Shown here piece by piece: positions 43,911 to 56,537 of a stretch of 64,000 nucleotides of DNA. The DNA is taken from assembly GCF_023159225.1 (NCBI RefSeq), contig NC_063171.1:9659886-9723885 (forward strand), written 5' to 3'. Position 1 is the first letter of the stretch. Each line of letters begins with the position of its first letter. The position numbers and the translations under genes are program-made. This DNA is from Perognathus longimembris pacificus (taxonomy: Eukaryota; Chordata; Mammalia; Rodentia; Heteromyidae). The notes below the pieces were generated by a model that did no database searches, was not told the DNA's origin, and was given only the letters and a program-made list of their open reading frames with translations.

Positions 43911-44889
43911 TTTTTCAATAGGTTTTGGATTGGGCTCTCTGTCCTCTCGTCTTCTGTAGATGCAGATACAGGTAGCAGCAGACATAAGTCCGCTTAATGC
44001 CTTTCTGGCATTTTTCGCATCTCCTACAAGACTTGAAATTCATTGAAGACAAAAAGAAGAGAGAAGTAAGACTTTCTATAACTAATAAAGTAAGATTTGC
44101 CTTCCATTTTTATGCATGGTGTAGATTTGTTCTTAACATCCACAAAATACAGATCATGGGACTGTTGTTAGCTCCCTCTTAGAAATGACAGAACTAGGAC
44201 TCTGAGGATTGAAGAAAAGGGCCCAGGCTTCACAGTTGGTAAGAAGTGAATGCTCCAGTGGGATATTTGCACAACACAGCAATGATGGATCACATTAAAA
44301 AAGAAACTCTACTGCAAAATATCATTTTTCTCTTCAAATATAGTATAATTGTCTCAACACAGTTTCCCCTAGGAAATTTGAGGTATTTATTTTTATCATA
44401 GTAAAAGTGGTCTATTTTTTGCATGTGATATTACAGTATTTCATATTTCAGCCAAGATTTTGAATTTTTCAATTTATGTTTTCTTTTTGCTGTTTGGATT
44501 TATAAGATTTTTGAAACTATCCAAGTCATACACAATTCCATCCATATAGCAGTTGGTGAAATACATTTTTAGGGATTTCAAATATCTCATGAAAATAGAT
44601 AGTATTTGTTGTGAATTCACTATGTGACAATATTGAATATTTGTAATGCTCTTTGATTGATGTCAGAGACTTACTTGAAATAATATTTCTATCCAACAAG
44701 ATATACCCTCACTGTAGACAGTGAAGCATGATATTTTCCATTCAATTCTACTATATTAAAATAAAAATACTAGTTACAATCTCCTCAAGTGCCTTCACAA
44801 CTAGTGGAGTTAATGGAACACTATTCAGCAGGTGGCTTCTAAAGATTAGTCTATTTGGTATAGTCCATGAAATAAACATATTCATATGG
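43911..44889. other. AT-rich unique DNA with MIR-like fragment
   Basis: 44180-44260 (GGACTCTGAGGATTGAAG, CACAGTTGGTAAGAAGTG) resembles reverse-orientation MIR; this is tentative. Nothing else recognised. Confidence 0.35.
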
Positions 44890-45125
44890 ATCTCATTCTG
44901 GGCACTGGTGGCTCTAACCTCTGATTTTAGCTACTCAGGGGGCAGACATTTGAAGACTGTGGTTTTAAGCCAGACTCAGCAGGAAAGTCTGTGACACTCT
45001 TATCTCCAATTAACCACCAGAAAACCAAAAGTGGTGCTGTGCTCAAAGTGGCAAACAACTCGCCTTTAGCAGTAAAGCTCAGAGACAATGCAGTGACCCT
45101 GAGTTTAAGCCCAAGCACTGATTAA
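44890..45125 (+). repeat. Composite 7SL-like + Geo SINE
   Basis: CTGGTGGCTCTAACCTCTGA, AGCTACTCAGGGGGCAGACA and GTGGTGCTGTGCTCAAAGTG are clear. A short second 7SL-like head follows at 45145-45194. Confidence 0.78.
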
Positions 45126-45194
45126 AAAAGAAGAAAAAAGGTTCACCCATCAGATTGGTATGGTGGCATATGCCTATAACTTCCAATACTCAGG

Positions 45195-45401
45195 TGAATC
45201 TCAAGTTCTCAAAAGACTAAGAACAGAGCTTTCCCTTGACCCAGCCATTACAATTCTGGCTATTTATCAAATAAAATACAAACAAAGCCATAATAAAGCT
45301 GCCAGCACAACCATGCTCTTTCAGCATGTTAACCAAAGCTGAGATATAGATGCCCCTCAGATGACCAGATGCCCCTCAGTGAGCAAATATATGTATATAT
45401 G

Positions 45402-45436
<35 letters not shown>

Positions 45437-46055
45437 GCAATGGAATTCTACTCCTCCATCCAAGAAATATGATATTGTACCATTTGTAAGGAAATGGAAA
45501 GACTTGGAAAAATTATATTAAGTGAAGTAAGCCAGACCTAAAAAACCTAGGTTGCATAGTTTTCCTCATTTGATGTAACTGGAACATGCATATAAATCTA
45601 CACTGGATGGCTATATGTATACAAGCACTCACACAGCAAGACCAAAGGAGAATATTCATAGGAGCAGATCACAAAGGCTCAACAGCTATGTGTATAGGAT
45701 CATATAAAAATATTTTTTCGATAGTAACTCCAAAAAATGGAAACAAGAGATTTTTGTTGTTGTTGCTGTTTTTGTTACTTTTCCTTTTGTCTTGTTTGTT
45801 TGTTTGTCTTTGGGAGGGTAAAATGGCATAGAAAATGGGAGACAAAGGGTGAAAAAATTCAATAGTGGTACACACTAGACACTAGTGGTACTTACTATAC
45901 AACTTGTTGATGAGGACAGGAGGAAAATACTGAGAAAGAGTGAGGGAAGGAGTAACATGGTTCACAAAGAAATGTTTCTCATTACCTGACTTATGTAACT
46001 GTAAGCCCTCTGTATATCACTTGTATAATAACAATAAAATATATTTTAAAAATGT
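45195..46055 (+). mobile_element. L1-D: 3' end fragment
   Basis: It contains the ORF2 terminal region (CTTGACCCAGCCATTACAAT; GGAATTCTACTCCTCCATCC; GAAATGGAAAGACTTGG) and an L1-type 3' UTR ending GTAACTGTAAGCCCTCTG and an AATAACAATAAA tail. A TA microsatellite (45395-45433) lies within it. It is 5' truncated. Confidence 0.85.
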
Positions 46056-47394
46056 TTCCTACAGGCTCTGTGTTGAATGATTGCTCCTCAGCTAGTGGCC
46101 CTATTTTGGAAGTGATAAAACAAGGTTGGCTAATATTTGTGCCTTCTATTTCACATTCTCCTCGCTCTCCATCAATCAAATGCCTGGAGTAACACACATT
46201 GGGCTCTTGGTAAGTGATTACCAATGAGTGAAGAAATAAAGAAAACTATGCTTAAGTCCAAACACAAAGGCCTCTGCAACTTAGCATAGCACTTTGGATA
46301 TGTGTCCATGAACCCTGTAGTGACTTGCCCATACTCCTTCCTTAGCCTCAACCATACCCTTGGCCTGGCAACCTTGGTTCTGGATGGACCTAGTTCTCAT
46401 CACTCTTCCTCTATTCCATCATCCTTTCAATGCTGTTTACTGGATCTGATACAAACCTCAAAAGCAGCTACTCTTATCTGTCTATAAGAGAACTATCTTA
46501 GATCATACAGCCATGCTTTGACTAAGTGAACACTGGCTCTTCCCTCTACTGTAGTCTTAGCACACCTGAGCAAGTGTGATTTTCCTTAGAAAAGAAAACC
46601 CAAACCCAGATTAATGGTCATGGCTTTAGGCATTGACACCAGAAGTCTTAAATGATGCTGAACTATCCTTCCTGCCCCTCTGTCATAGCAGCACCAAATA
46701 TGGAATCTCCCAAACTACCCTTAGTTAAGGTGGCTTGGAAGCTGGGGCCCTTGGGGGAAGAAAAAAAAACATACAGGGAGAGTGTGCAGTTATCATTCTA
46801 GCAGTCATTGATCAAAATAGTCATTCTTCTTTATTTCTCAGCTTTACTGGGCAGGGGGAAAAGAGGGGAAGGATAATGCTATATTACTACAGATTGGCTG
46901 ATCCTTTCTGTACCAACAGAGGGTGAGGCTTGAAGAAGGTGGTTGTACAAAGAAGTGGGAAGCTTTCTTTAGAGTCAAGTATTTGCCTCTTCATGTAAGA
47001 CATCAGGCAGCAAATGCTTCCTGTGGTTCTAAATTTCTTGATAGATAGAACTTTTGCTTGTTAATTGAGGATGATGTTCCATCTGGTGCAGTTTGAATTA
47101 CATTGACCAGACAATGGAAAGTCTGAAGAAGCCTTACATCATGCAAAGACTTCTGCTAATCATTCTCATGGCTCAACTCTATCCAAAAACATGGTCATTA
47201 TTCTGTGCTTGCCACAGACCCAGTCTAAATCCAGTCCCACCTTGAGGCATGTTGCTCACTCACACACAGGAGCGCAAAAGCTTTCTAGCGTTCACTTAGT
47301 GTTGAAAGGATTAAAGTGTGTGTGTGTGTGTGCACGCGTGTGCAACATTCCAGGTTCCCTAGGTCTTTACTCCAGCATTCTCCCATTGTCCAAA
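46056..47394. other. Unique intronic DNA
   Basis: Nothing recognised except a short (GT)n at 47317-47334. Confidence 0.4.
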
Positions 47395-47500
47395 CACACA
47401 CACAGAGAGAGAGAAAAAGAGACAGACAGACAGACAGACACAGACACAGACACAGACACAGACACAGACACAGACACAGACACAGAGAGACAGAGAGGCT
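47395..47500. repeat. (ACAGAC)n hexanucleotide microsatellite
   Basis: CACACA and GAGAGA leads are followed by about ten ACAGAC/ACACAG units and a GAGACAGAGAG end. Frames through it are artefacts. Confidence 0.92.
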
Positions 47501-49221
47501 GATTTCATCTTCCCTTTCACAGACAAAATCAGCGGTTCCCCCTTGGCTCTCCCACAGACAAGCTCCCCTCACACTCAGCTTTCAATTTCATTCCCAAATA
47601 GATTCAGCAAGAAATTCTTTTTCCCAAAAAAGGTAATTCTATTTTTTTAAAAAATTCCCATGCTAGTTATTAAAATACTAGAGCAATCTCTCCACATTTC
47701 CCTAGGGAGCAATTTAAACACACAGATGATTCGAAAATAATGTGTATGTAAATATTTATTGCTGTGTGTAGGCCCTCTTCAATGAGATCAGGCACAGAAG
47801 CAGCCTGAAAGGTGAGGGAGAGCTTATGTTCCCTATCTTATTCATAGAAGATTAAATCCTTCCATTCTGAAAACATTAACAGTGTTGTCAGACAAATGTA
47901 CTTCAGTAATCTTTACAGCTCACCTCTATGGTAGAAAAATGCTCTATGTCTAGTGTAAACATGGAGCAGGCTAAATGAGTCCAAAGCTGCCCACAGGGAA
48001 CAATAGGCACAACTTGGGACCAAGAAAAACTCACTCTAGAGCTTGCAGAGTGTGCTGCTTCATAGAGGTTCCTCAATTCCCTGGCCTCTTCACATACTAT
48101 TAACTGATGTTTCCCCATCTGTATTTATTGACAGGCAGAAGGCACAGGAATTCAAACATCTAGTGGCAAGTGGACCTCGTTAGGTCAAAGTCAGAACTCT
48201 GCTATTCAGCATTTTTGTGCTATATCTCACCATTTGAAAGACAGACGTTATAAATAATAATATCATCCTGCAGGGTTATGAAGATTAAGAAAATCTTTAC
48301 CTTCTTCCTCCCAGTGCCCCAATATATTCACTACAGAGAATAGAAAGGGCCTAGAATATAGAAACTACAACTAATTGTTAGCTATGATTGTGCATTTTAA
48401 ATGTACCAACCCTAGTTAATTTTGGTGGATGAGAGGGAGCTGGGTAGAAGGACTGTCTAATTATAGGAATCAACCTTTAAAAGTCTAATCATACCATTAT
48501 ATCCAATACATTACAACTGTAGTGTTCACTTCTGTTTCTCCCCATTTCTCCCTGTCTGCTCTTTTCTTCCTTCCCACCCTCTTTCTTTCTTTCATTCCTT
48601 CCAGAAGATTTTTCCAAATGCCTACTAGATGACAAAATAGTCTTGAATTAGGAAAAGTAATAGCTGTAATTCAGAAGATAATTTTAACCTTAGGTTCTGA
48701 TAAATTTAGAAGTCTATGCCCACTGAGATTTAAATTTCAATCACTTTCAGATTAATATTAGAGATGGATCTCAGAAAATGGCATCAAATTCTACCTGAAA
48801 ATGTCAAGGGAGCTTCCATTAAGGGGGTATCACAATTGTCTAGTCATGGAGGATAACCAGGAGATTGCCAAATAAAGAATATATTTTGCCAGGACACATT
48901 GTTTTATTTAGTTTACATACAACAATCATACAATCTGCATGCTAGTCATAAGGTATGTTTCAACATATTTGAAGGTTTGAAATTATACAGAATACACAAT
49001 TATAGACAGTTGAAAAAACAAATTAATTTCCAACCTAGTCAACAATGTTAGAAATTAAAGTTAATGCTTAAATACTGTTGATCATTGATGGTACTCTATA
49101 TATGTGTATATTTAAATGTACAAAATACAGCCTTGCAGGTTATTCTGAGCAAGTTATTTACTATATCATACATTTATAAGCATGATAGAATTTCAAGTGA
49201 AGATAACAAAGCTGAGTTTCA
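47501..49221. other. Unique intronic DNA with MIR-like fragment
   Basis: 48180-48310 (GTCAGAACTCTGCTATTCAG; ATCCTGCAGGGTTATGAAGA) resembles a diverged MIR. The rest is unremarkable. Confidence 0.4.
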
Positions 49222-49380
49222 AAAATATAGTTGAGGACTGGAGTTGTGGGTTAAGTGATAAGGCACCAGCTATAAGCAAAAAGTCTAGCAAGCAAGAATG
49301 CAAGGCTCTAAGTTCAAGAACTAGTATGGCCAAACACACACAGACAGACTAAGAGACAGAAACACACACACACACGCACC
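49222..49380 (+). repeat. Geo monomer fragment with CA-rich tail
   Basis: GGACTGGAGTTGTGGGTTAAG, AGGCACCAGCTATAAGC and CTAAGTTCAAGAACTAGTATG mark a decayed Geo half; imperfect ACACACAG repeats follow from about 49334. Confidence 0.55.
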
Positions 49381-51640
49381 ACACTCAAATATAGTTGAAT
49401 AAAAATATTACTGAATAAATGTTAATAGGAAATACAGAAGGAAACACTCCATAGCATCAAAATTATAAAGTATGGGAATATACAAATGTTATGTGTGAAA
49501 TTTTCAAAATTACGTATGAAGCAATTTCTTAGAAACTGGTCATCTAAAATTATTTGAATATGCAGACTAACAGGTTAAAACCAGCTGCTCCTCAGAAGTG
49601 GGTAGGCAATTTCACATATAAAGGTAGTTTAAATACTTTTTTTTTTTGAGCTTCAGGTTAATTCGCTTTCATCCCTTAGTGATAGGCTTGGGGGGTGGGT
49701 GGGCAGAAAGAACACAAATTAAATCCAATTAGGTAACTAAATAGTTACATTGATGTTCTTAGCTAGAAATATTAACAGAAGGAGGGCTACTATTTTATGA
49801 CAATTAGCACATTATAGGCATAATTAGATGTAAAGAAGTCTTAAAAATTGGACTTTCTCAGCATTTTCAAAAACTATGTTTAAAACAAAAATGATATAAG
49901 AACAATTGAATTTCTTACCCTCAAACACTAGGCTAAGAAAACCCTGAATGCCCCATAGTACTTGTACCATTTAGTAAACACTGACTACCAGAAATAAAAC
50001 AACACTGAACACTGAATGTTTTAAGCAATAAAGGATTAAAAGCTGTGTTAAAATTCAAGTTCTGAGGTCCAGATACTTTTCCATAAGTCTATTCCATGTC
50101 ATCAACATGTGATTTTAATAGTCACAACCTGTCTACATGGAATGGCAGCATCACATGTCTACGTATCAATATCCAAAGGCCAATGGACTTTATCCCTTGC
50201 TTTTCTTTTTTTAAATAATAAAAAGGAAAGGGAAAAAAAAACTTTTTGCCATCCCCCTTACAGAAGATAATTTTTCAGGTAACTTCAGTCAGAATTAGGT
50301 GAAGAAAAATCATCAGAAATTGGAAAATAAAACAAAATCACAATCAGAATCCACAATCACCACCATTACCACAACCATCAACACCACCAACACCAAGAGA
50401 AAGCAGCAAATCTCATTCCTGAATGATTGTGCCCCTGCATGACTTAAGAGTTTATTAAACCTGGTGCACAGTTGCTAGGTGCTAGTGGTTCATGCCTGTA
50501 ATCCTAGTTGGCTGGACAATTCTAAAATCACAAATAAACCCAAATTAAGGATTTTAGTACTAAATTTGTTTTATTTGGTCCTACAGGAATGCTGTTACAT
50601 CAAATTAAAGATGCAACCAAGGTTTTTGTAAGCATTAAGAACTTTAAAGGTTTGCTTTTTTTGCTTTTGTTTTTAATGAAACACTGTACTATTTTAGATA
50701 TGCTGCCAGTAAAATTGAAAGCTTTTGATATTATGCCATTTATGTGGCATGTTTCTCTAAAGATATTAGCAAGCCACGTTTAATTTTCTTGAAATTTCCA
50801 TCGCTTCTCCACAGCTCCAGACACCTTTCAGACAGTCTCTGTGTCACTCATTAGAGTACAATGCAGCCATATAACGGGCTTAGAAGCTTCTGTTATTTCC
50901 ATAATGCACTGACCACAGGCAACAAGAAGCCAGATGAAAGCCTGGCATTCCTGCCTTCATTTTGCATCAGCCCCCTCTGTCTTAGAACTTTAAGTCAGAC
51001 TCTTGTTTAACCCTGAAGAAAGCCATGATAATTAATTCCTCAAGTGTCTGTGTACAACCCATGACACTTAATCTATGTCCCCTCCCTCAAGACTGGAAGG
51101 CACAGGTAAAGGTGACTGAGGCATATCAATGCTGGCCCCTTCAGTGTCTGGTTCACACCCCCCAAAGATGCCTAAAAGTCTCCAGTTACATTCTTAAACC
51201 TGTAACTTTGAATTCTAGGAATAGGGTACAAATGAACAGATTACCCCATGGTGAGATCACCCAAGCACAAGTAATCATTTTGTAAACATGAGATTGTCCT
51301 TTCAAACAAGAAGAACTTTTTCCTATATTAACTTTGGAACCAAAACTGAGAATGTATGATCATTGTGACCAAGGGAGCCACCATCCTTGTCCCAGATTTT
51401 TTTCTCTGTGTAAACCTAAACTTCATGTTAGTTTTTAAAGATGGGCTGGGATGCTTCTTATCAACTTCCCAATATAGTATGTCTTTGCATCCTTTCCTAC
51501 CTTTTCACCATTACTTCTGTTTGCTTTCAAGTGGCTGGACCTGACATGGTAAAATACTATAGTTGGTCCTCTAGACTAAGATTCCAGTAACGGATACATT
51601 TCTATGTGGGAAGCATCATATGAAAGAGACTTTAAAACAG
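49381..51640. other. Long stretch of unique DNA with a small 7SL-like fragment
   Basis: 50468-50512 (GCTAGTGGTTCATGCCTGTA) is a short SINE head. Otherwise no repeat, exon or RNA gene recognised over about 2.2 kb. Confidence 0.45.
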
Positions 51641-51643
51641 AAA

Positions 51644-51647
<4 letters not shown>

Positions 51648-51721
<74 letters not shown>
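51648..51721. repeat. (CT)n microsatellite
   Basis: About 74 bases of uninterrupted CT dinucleotides. Confidence 0.97.
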
Positions 51722-51722
<1 letters not shown>

Positions 51723-51944
51723 CTCCCCAGAATAAAATACTTTTCCATATGCCCTTTAATTTTCCATGAGGGTACTTGAAAGTTAATAATCCATTTTAAA
51801 TTTTAAATGATTGACAACAACAGTAAAAAGCACTACAATTTGAATCAGTAATTTTAATTATATTATGGACATCATTATGCAATCCAATGTAATTCCAAAA
51901 TTACATTGATTTTTTTAAATAGAAAAAAATAAAGAAAAAGAGAG

Positions 51945-52035
51945 AATGGTATGTCAAAAGCACAAAATAAGAAGAAAGGAAAGGAAGGAGGCAGAGGAAG
52001 AGAGAGAAAAAAACGGAGACAGAAGAAAAAAGAAA

Positions 52036-52096
<61 letters not shown>

Positions 52097-52110
52097 GAAA
52101 GAAAGGCAGA
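51945..52110. repeat. Purine-rich tract with (GAAA)n core
   Basis: Purine-rich sequence leads to near-perfect GAAA units at about 52035-52103. Long frames here are artefacts. Confidence 0.93.
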
Positions 52111-52210
52111 CAATTTCTAGAATGAATCTTCTGGTCCAGTTGGAAATATTTGAGGCAACAATTACAGTCTCAAGTCCTGCAGGCAGCATTTTTGTTCATA
52201 AGAAGAGGGA

Positions 52211-52990
52211 AAACAAATGACCAAAAAGGCCATACTAAAATTACTAGCGCAACCCTGCTCATTGCAGTATTATTTACCATAGCTAAGGTATGAAACCAGC
52301 CCAGATGCCCCTCAGTAGATGAATGGATCAAGAAAATGTGGTATACATACACAATGGAATTTTATGCTTCCATCATAAAGAATGGCATTGCACCATTTGT
52401 AGGAAATGGAAAGACTTGGGAAAAAATCATGTTAAGTGAAGTAAGCCAGACTCAAAGAAACAGGGTTCCATGGTTTCCTTCATTTGTAATAATAAGTATA
52501 CGTCTAGGACAGTCCTAGCAGAGGGTCACAATAGCTCAATAGCTATGTGCATATGACCATATAAGATGATAAAAGCAAAATAATATACAAAATACAGAAA
52601 CAAGTTTTTTCTTTGTTATTGTTGTTGTTGTTTTAATGTACTATGTGAAATTATTTCTTTTTCTTTTGTTTTATTTTCCCTCCGGTTTATCCTTGATTTC
52701 ACTATATTTGATTTTGGTACTCTGGGTATTGTATATACACTTATCTGAATTATGGTAGGGAAGAGGAACAACAAACTGGTGAGACAAAGGACAAAGGGCA
52801 AATCAATGTACCAGCAATACTCACAGGACAATATGTTGGAAATGAACTGTACAACTTTGAGGGGATGGGGAGAGATAAAGTGGGACAAAATGATGGACTA
52901 ACAAATTTGACAAGAAATGTACACACTACCTTATGTATGAAACTGTAACCTCTCTGTATATTACCTTGATAATAAAATTAAATTAAAAAG
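52211..52990 (+). mobile_element. L1-E: 3' end fragment
   Basis: ORF2 terminal sequence (GATGAATGGATCAAGAAAATG; ACACAATGGAATTTTATGC) is followed by a 3' UTR with GTAACCTCTCTGTATATTAC and the AATAAAATTAAATT tail. GAAGAGGGA at 52202-52210 and 52991-52999 is a probable target duplication. It is 5' truncated. Confidence 0.87.
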
Positions 52991-53529
52991 GAAGAGGGAC
53001 AATAAGAAAATTTAAGATGAAATTCAAGCCAAATTGTTTTTCAGAGTCAATAACTAACCATTTTTCTAAATGTGTACAAAACTGCTAACAAGGAAGAGTG
53101 CAATATAAAAGACATGAATTTTGCAAGTCACCTCCTGAGTATTATTTTCCATTGTGAATTCAGATTGTGTGCATTTGGCTTTGTTTGAAATGTTCTTTTC
53201 AGATACAATCTGAGGTGAAAATTGGTCTCCATGTCCTATTCATATTTGAGGATAGGTGTTAACAGCATTTAAACAGAAAATATGGGAAAATATTCAACTG
53301 GAAAAATGAAAGAAAGTAGAAGGCTAGATAATCCATCCATTAAGGAAGAATTAGCTATAAGAACATAGTAATTTTAAAAGCAAAATTAACTGAATCACAC
53401 AGATTTTTTTAATTTAAAGCCAGTTTTGAAGAATGATATGTGTATGCTGATGGCAGACTCACACTTTTGAAAACTTAAGTAAAATGGTTTTTTTTGTTTT
53501 TAAACCATATTCTATATCCCTTCAAAGTA
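52991..53529. other. Unique intronic DNA
   Basis: Nothing recognised. Confidence 0.4.
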
Positions 53530-53773
53530 AAAGTACTGATGGCTTGTACTTATAATCCTAGCTACTTAAACGGCTGAGATCTGAGGACTACCATTCAAGG
53601 TCGGTCTGTACAGCAAAGTCCTTGAGAATCTTATCTCCAATTAATCACCCCTCACCCCAGAATAGCTAGAAGTGGAGCTGTGGCTCAAGTGGTAAAACAC
53701 TAGCCTTCAGCAAAAAAAAAAAAAAAAAAGCTGAGGAAAGCACTTAGAACTTGAGTTTAAGCCTTAGGACTGA
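53530..53773 (+). repeat. Composite 7SL-like + Geo SINE
   Basis: ACTTATAATCCTAGCTACTT, GAGCTGTGGCTCAAGTGGTA, an internal A-run at 53715-53730, and TTAAGCCTTAGGACTGATG before a (CA)n repeat. Confidence 0.82.
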
Positions 53774-53774
53774 T

Positions 53775-53820
<46 letters not shown>

Positions 53821-53825
53821 ACACG
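53774..53825. repeat. (CA)n microsatellite at a SINE tail
   Basis: About 50 bases of CA with one T interruption start directly at the 3' end of the preceding SINE. Confidence 0.95.
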
Positions 53826-53835
53826 TTCAAATAAT

Positions 53836-54025
53836 TCAGGTGTCTGTGCTGCATGCTTGTAGTCCTAAGTACTCAGGAGGCTGAGATTTGAGGATCACAG
53901 TTTAAAACCAGACCAGGCATAAAAGAGCATGATACTCTTAACTCCAGTTAACCACCAAAGAGCTAGAAGTGGAGTGTGCTTCAATTGGTAGAGTGGGAGC
54001 CTCATATGAAAATGATACAGGACAG
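53836..54025 (+). repeat. Composite SINE, 5' part (split by L1-B)
   Basis: TGCATGCTTGTAGTCCTAAG, ACTCAGGAGGCTGAGATTTG and AGTGTGCTTCAATTGGTAGA run into the Geo half. The Geo half is cut at GATACAGGACAG (54014-54025); the rest of the SINE lies about 8 kb away at 62069. Confidence 0.82.
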
Positions 54026-56537
54026 GACTTCTGGGAAGAAGGCAGAGGAGCAGCAGAGCGCAAGCTAAGTTCCCTCTGACACCCCAGTTTTACCACTCCA
54101 GGGAAACTTTTACTCCAAGAAAGACAGCCCAAGTAAGTTATAACAGTACAGGGATTCTAGCCAGGAAGGAAAAATCAACTTTGCTGGCCTGAAAACACAG
54201 ATTTGAGCTCCAGGTGGCCTCCGGCACCAGCACAGCACTCCGCGCATTTAAAGCACACAGCAGCAACCAGGGAGAAATCCTCCAGACAGCAGCAGACAAA
54301 CATGGATTGCAGGCTGAGCATGGACGGGCTGAAATTGCAGAGAAAGCGTGAGTACCCCACAAGAGACATTCTCACTCATGCCCAAGAGCAGCTTCTGGAA
54401 GGGGGAAGTGTCTCCCTCACTGCCAGAGCAAAGCGCCATCTTTGACACTGGTATAGGGTCAGACCAGACTGGAACTAAAGCAGGCCTGGGGAAAGCAAGG
54501 ACAAAGGGGCCATCTTTGAAAAGGGCAAGAGGGACCGACCAGTGAGAGCCAACTCTGCCCAGAAAAACGACCCCTGCCCAGGTGGGAGGCACGTCCCAGG
54601 CCGTGGCTCACACACTCCAGTGAACTCAGCCAGAGGTGCCTGGCCCTGACTGCCAGAATTTCTAAATTAAAACGGAAAGTGGGCAGCAGCTACCAGCGGC
54701 ATGAAACAACCAGACAGGAGAATAAACAGTTCCCAAGACAGATAAACGGTCCCATCACAGAGGAAGCCCAATTCCCAACCCAAAATGGAGCTGAATTCCA
54801 TGGCCAGCTCCGTCCAGGAAACCGCCCCACCCAGGAGGGAGGAACCTCCTCCAGGCAAGCAACTCTCAGCAAGGTAAATCAGGCCAGAGGAGTCCCGCCC
54901 TGCTGAGTCCACAGCCTATTCAAAGCCAGGCATTAAAGGCACGGCTCCACAGCTAATGGGAGGAGCCACAATTCCCAAGACTGTTCAAGTTGCCCATCTA
55001 CCAAAGACATGCAAGGCCCACCTCCAAGCTGTGTGAACCACAGAGCCCCAGGATTTCACTAACAGGAGGAGGGTCAGAGCAGACCCACCCCCTGCAAACT
55101 GAAAGCAAGTCAAACCAGCCAAGCAGCAAAATAGACTACAGACCATTGCAAGGAAACCAGAGACTGTAGAAAGCCCACCAAACAAGGAAGACTCCATTTT
55201 TAAAAACATTTTTAAAACTTTTTTTTTCATTTCTGAGACATCATTGGGTTTTTGTTTTCCATTTTTATTTGTTTGTTTTATCAGGTTTTTTTTGTTATTT
55301 GTTTTTCTGGGGGTGTTTTTTGATAATTTTTCTCCATTTTGTGAATTTGTCTTCCAGTATTTTTTCTTTGTTTCTCTCTTCACATTCTCTTTCTTTAAAA
55401 TCACTTTACTATGAATAACACCTTCACTCTTTACTGCTAACTCTCCATTGTCTATCATTTTAACCTTGTTCTTTCTACTGATTTTACTCTTCTCCACATT
55501 TCCACGTCACTGAAACTAAACCAAAATCACACCCCCCCCCCCATACATTTTACTCTATTCTCTTCACTACCTCTAACTTACCATCCCGATTTAATTCCAG
55601 GACCTTCAGATACAATTGGCCCCTGGTTATTGGATAGAGAATATCTCTGTCCAATCCGAGTGAATCAAAGGGGTTCATAGAGAATGCCAGCCAGTTCAAA
55701 AAGAACTAAATATAAAGAAAAAAATTGCTCATATGGTTTGTTGGGGATTCATCTTGGCCTTAAGGGGGGAAGGGCGATGAGAGCGCTCCCAAGATGCCGC
55801 CCTTCCCCCAGCCCTGGGGCAGTGTGGAAGTGAGCCACACCTATCTCCTTCTGGGTCCAGAACCAGAAGGGATAGCTTTGAGACCATCCCCCACCTTGCA
55901 CCAGTGAGCACGTGTGCTCCCCTTTTTGGGTGCTTTGTCCATAGGGCGGTACTATGGGAAGTGACCTCAGCCCATGAGGGAGGTCCTTGGGAGCTGCTCT
56001 TGGATGGACAAGCTTGCCAGCCTATCGCCAGCTCCTGCTCAATCCTCGTCATCACTACTATATTACTGTGAGCCACTCCCGATTAAATCAGATTGCTCTC
56101 CAAAGGGTCTCCGAGATCCATCTGTGCCTGGCTTCCTTGGTGGGTAAGGAAGGAGAAAAAGGGGATCTCGTTCAGCCACATGCACTTTAGGCTTGCCTGT
56201 GTCCCTTCGCTCCACCTTGGCTGCCCGCGGGTCGGGTGCCCAGGGGAGAGGGTGAGAAGGGGAGCACTGATAAGGGAGTAAGCTTAGCATTCCCACACCA
56301 GGGGAGGTAAATCTAGCCCGGCAATGGTTGTAACAGTAAATAAGTATCTACTGAATACAGGGCTCAGGATTTGTTGTCATATTCAAATTGTATTCTTTAG
56401 GAACACCAAATCTAATTTTATGTACAGGTATAAAAGGTATCTGTATATAATTGTGAACTTCTAAGATTCACACAACAGTGCTTGGTAAGGTCTGCTTTGG
56501 ATCTTAAACGGTGCTCACAGGTGCTTGTAGAGTGGCA
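54026..56537 (+). promoter_or_regulatory. L1-B 5' UTR, split by an LTR
   Basis: About 1.9 kb of L1 leader once the LTR is removed. The first 1.1 kb is GC-richer than surrounding DNA and unlike the L1-A leader, suggesting a different L1 subfamily. 55200-55530 is T-rich, and a poly-C run lies at 55532-55541. Open frames on both strands are compositional. Confidence 0.6.
55739..56323 (+). mobile_element. Solo LTR, class II (ERVK-like)
   Basis: The 585-bp element starts TGTTGGGGATTCATCTTGG and ends ...CTAGCCCGGCA. It is flanked by the perfect 6-bp duplication ATGGTT (55733-55738 and 56324-56329), a length typical of class II endogenous retroviruses. Towards the 3' third, GATTAAATCAGATTGCTC carries an ATTAAA polyadenylation signal and is followed by CTCCGAGATCC, supporting plus orientation. 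No internal provirus remains, so it arose by LTR-LTR recombination. It interrupts the L1-B 5' UTR and so is younger than L1-B. Confidence 0.88.

Noticed and set aside
47191..47636. Open frames with DTDTDT or RHRHRH repeats
   Set aside because: ACAGAC hexanucleotide repeat.
53774..53825. CRISPR-like or spaced direct-repeat array
   Set aside because: All tandem arrays in the window are simple microsatellites without spacers, and the genome is mammalian.
54985..55497. 170-codon minus-strand open frame
   Set aside because: It lies within the L1-B 5' UTR, partly in its T-rich segment, with low-complexity lysine-rich translation.
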